Source: an uncultured Bryobacteraceae bacterium | GTDB lineage: Bacteria > Acidobacteriota > Terriglobia > Bryobacterales > Bryobacteraceae | Assembly (NCBI GenBank): GCA_937921835.1 | Contig: CAKZVG010000376.1 | Coordinates: 1-6,758 of the forward strand | Direction of reading: 5' to 3' | Length of the DNA: 6,758 nucleotides | In this document: positions 5,548 to 6,758 of the stretch, in pieces | Position numbering within the stretch: the first letter of the stretch is position 1 | How the letters are laid out: every line of letters begins with the position of its first letter | The notes under the pieces: generated by a model | Database searches by the model: none | What the model was told of the DNA's origin: nothing | The model's input: the letters and a program-made list of their open reading frames with translations, nothing else | Position numbers and translations under genes: made by a program

Positions 5548-6555
5548 CTAGGGCAGCCAGGAGAGCGCGGTCTTGGCGCCCAGGTGGTCGGGGCTTTCGG
5601 CGAGCGCACTTCGGAACTGCGCGCGCGCCTTGGCGAACTCTTGCAGCCCGGCGTAGCCGAGACCCGCGATGTAGTGCGCCTGCGCCAGGCGCGCGCGCTG
5701 CGACTGCCGGTCGCCGAACTTGGCGAAGACATCCACCTTCGGCTGGCGCCTGAGCGCGCTTTCGCCGGACTTGACGAGTTCCGCGAACAAGCGCGCGGCG
5801 CGCTCCTTTTCGCCCAGCCTGGCGAGCGCCATGGCCTGGTAGTACAACAGCACGGTGCGGTCGGTGGTGGGCAGAATGTCGTCGCCGCCCACGCGCGGGA
5901 TTTCGGCGGCGGCTTCCCGCCAGGCTTCGCGCGCCCCGGCCGTGTCGCCCGCCACTTCCAGCGCCACGCCAATCCAGTAGCTGACCTCGGCGTGCCGTCC
6001 GCCGCTGCGGAAACGGGCGACTTGCAGGTTGTCCGGAAACTCCAGCGCGGCGCGGTAGTCGGCCAGCGCGCGCTTGGGATCGGAGGTCCGCAGCGAGTGG
6101 CCGCGGAGCAGGTGCGCATCGGTCCAGGTGTCGTGGACGCTGAACCGCACGCCGCCTTCCCACACGTTGAAGCGCCGCCCCCGCATGAGTTCGATCGCCT
6201 CGCCGTACTTGCCGAGGTTGACCTTCAGCGAAATGGCTCGCGCCAGCGCGTCGTCGCGCTCCCGCGCCAGGGCGAAGTGCTTTTCGAACATGGCCAGCCG
6301 CTTTTCGGGCGCCACGCCGGCGGCTTCGTACAACTGATCGAGTTCGAACAGGTGCAGGGCGTGCTTGCCGTCCAGTCCGACCGCCTTCTCCAGGCTCGCG
6401 ATCGCCTTGGCCAGCGCGTTATCCTGCCGCGAGTAGGCGATGGCCAGATTGCGGTGCACGATGGGGAAGCCGGGATCGAGCGCGGCCGACTTCTCCCACA
6501 GGCGGACCGCTTCGGCCGGCTGCCAGTCGAACAACAGGTTGCCGAGATAGTACGG
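5548..6555 (-). CDS. DUF5107-type TPR protein, C-terminal segment (downstream of a frameshift)
   Basis: This is the C-terminal 335 codons of a tetratricopeptide-repeat protein, ending at TAG (5550-5548). The sequence begins PYYLGNLLFDWQPAEAV and continues through LWEKSAALDPGFPIVHRNLAIAYSRQ, LFELDQLYEAAGVAPEKRLAMFEKH, LMRGRRFNVWEGG and SYWIGVALEVAGDTAGA. This order matches, from memory, the C-terminal part of DUF5107 proteins, whose N-terminal part is a carbohydrate-binding-like beta domain. Their function is unproven, though they are often found with sugar-related genes. TPR helices usually serve as protein-binding scaffolds. This reading frame has no natural start near its 5' end (only a TTG at 6534 inside a TPR helix). 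The preceding coding sequence lies in another frame, entering from the right edge. The two parts are one gene split at 6555-6563. pyrE follows 26 nt after the stop. Confidence 0.75.
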   Translation of the reverse strand, partial: PYYLGNLLFDWQPAEAVRLWEKSAALDPGFPIVHRNLAIAYSRQDNALAKAIASLEKAVGLDGKHALHLFELDQLYEAAGVAPEKRLAMFEKHFALARERDDALARAISLKVNLGKYGEAIELMRGRRFNVWEGGVRFSVHDTWTDAHLLRGHSLRTSDPKRALADYRAALEFPDNLQVARFRSGGRHAEVSYWIGVALEVAGDTAGAREAWREAAAEIPRVGGDDILPTTDRTVLLYYQAMALARLGEKERAARLFAELVKSGESALRRQPKVDVFAKFGDRQSQRARLAQAHYIAGLGYAGLQEFAKARAQFRSALAESPDHLGAKTALSWLP

Positions 6556-6563
6556 CGCGCGCG
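6555..6563. repeat. GC dinucleotide tract at the TPR-gene frameshift
   Basis: GCGCGCGCG lies exactly where the TPR coding sequence changes frame. Adding one GC unit (2 nt) on the minus strand restores the reading ANPADARAPYYLGNLL; removing one base also restores the frame. Dinucleotide runs like this slip during replication and are misread in sequencing. Confidence 0.7.
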
Positions 6564-6758
6564 TCGGCGGGGTTGGCGGCCATCGCGGCGCGCAGCACCG
6601 GCGCCATCTCCATCTGGAAGGGGAACACGGATGCGGGCGGCGCCGCGGCCGCCTGCCGGTAGTGGTTGAGCGCCTCCGGTTTCCGCCCCTGTCTCTCCGC
6701 CAAATAACCGAGGTAGTAGAGCGCCATGGGAGAGCCGGCCGCCACCGGCTTCAGCACC
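6557..6758 (-). CDS. DUF5107-type TPR protein, upstream segment (same gene, other frame; cut by window edge)
   Basis: About 67 codons enter from the right edge and encode TPR-like helices: ALYYLGYLAERQGRKPEAL, then an FPFQMEMAPVLRAAMAANPADARA stretch typical of the loop that precedes the PYYLGNLL repeat in this family. The homologous reading then passes into the next frame. Left in its own frame, the sequence continues as an unrelated Arg/Pro-rich tail to a stop at about 6419, truncating the protein by some 335 residues. No start codon for the gene is in the window; the GTG at 6757 is internal to the protein. Whether the break is real or a sequencing error cannot be told from one sequence. 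Confidence 0.7.

Noticed and set aside
4803..6163. Long minus-strand alternate frames and plus-strand frames over the pyrE and TPR genes.
   Set aside because: They overlap well-supported genes in other frames, and their translations are Arg/Ala/Ser-rich with no recognisable motif.
1..6758. CRISPR array, insertion sequence, phage attachment site, tRNA or rRNA.
   Set aside because: I saw no regularly spaced repeats, transposase motifs, terminal inverted repeats with target duplications, or tRNA/rRNA signatures on either strand.

Overview
The window is very GC-rich and uses strongly C/G-ending codons. Its gene content points to an acidobacterium of the Solibacter/Bryobacter kind: a TIGR02999-type ECF sigma factor followed directly by a Ser/Thr kinase, a second Ser/Thr kinase with PEGA domains, and a DUF5107-type TPR protein. 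The taxon is inferred from family knowledge; no rRNA or other direct marker is present.

Layout, left to right. (1) Positions 1-1104, minus strand: an ECF sigma factor (508-1104) and, 13 nt downstream of it, the N-terminal 164 codons of a Ser/Thr protein kinase that leaves the window at base 1. (2) Positions 1105-1581: a 477-bp divergent intergenic region with no convincing gene, but several GC-rich inverted repeats and candidate promoter elements. (3) Positions 1582-4164, plus strand: a class I SAM-dependent methyltransferase, then a membrane-anchored Ser/Thr kinase with a Pro/Ala-rich linker and two PEGA repeats. (4) Positions 4165-5521, minus strand: pyrE and truA, 7 nt apart, probably co-transcribed. 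The truA stop codon abuts the kinase stop codon with no spacer. (5) Positions 5548-6758, minus strand: the C-terminal part of a DUF5107-type TPR protein that enters from the right edge and is broken by a frameshift inside a GCGCGCGCG tract.

How the genes relate. The sigma factor and its adjacent kinase form a familiar acidobacterial regulatory pair (transcription initiation plus protein phosphorylation). The PEGA kinase is a separate sensor-like protein with its own predicted promoter. pyrE (UMP synthesis) and truA (tRNA pseudouridylation) are housekeeping genes. Several genes carry a -10-like hexamer only a few bases from, or overlapping, the start codon, and none has a clear Shine-Dalgarno sequence, so leaderless or near-leaderless transcription is possible.

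I did not find a clearly new biological system. The best leads are the TPR-gene frameshift, the start-proximal promoter pattern, and the structured intergenic region.
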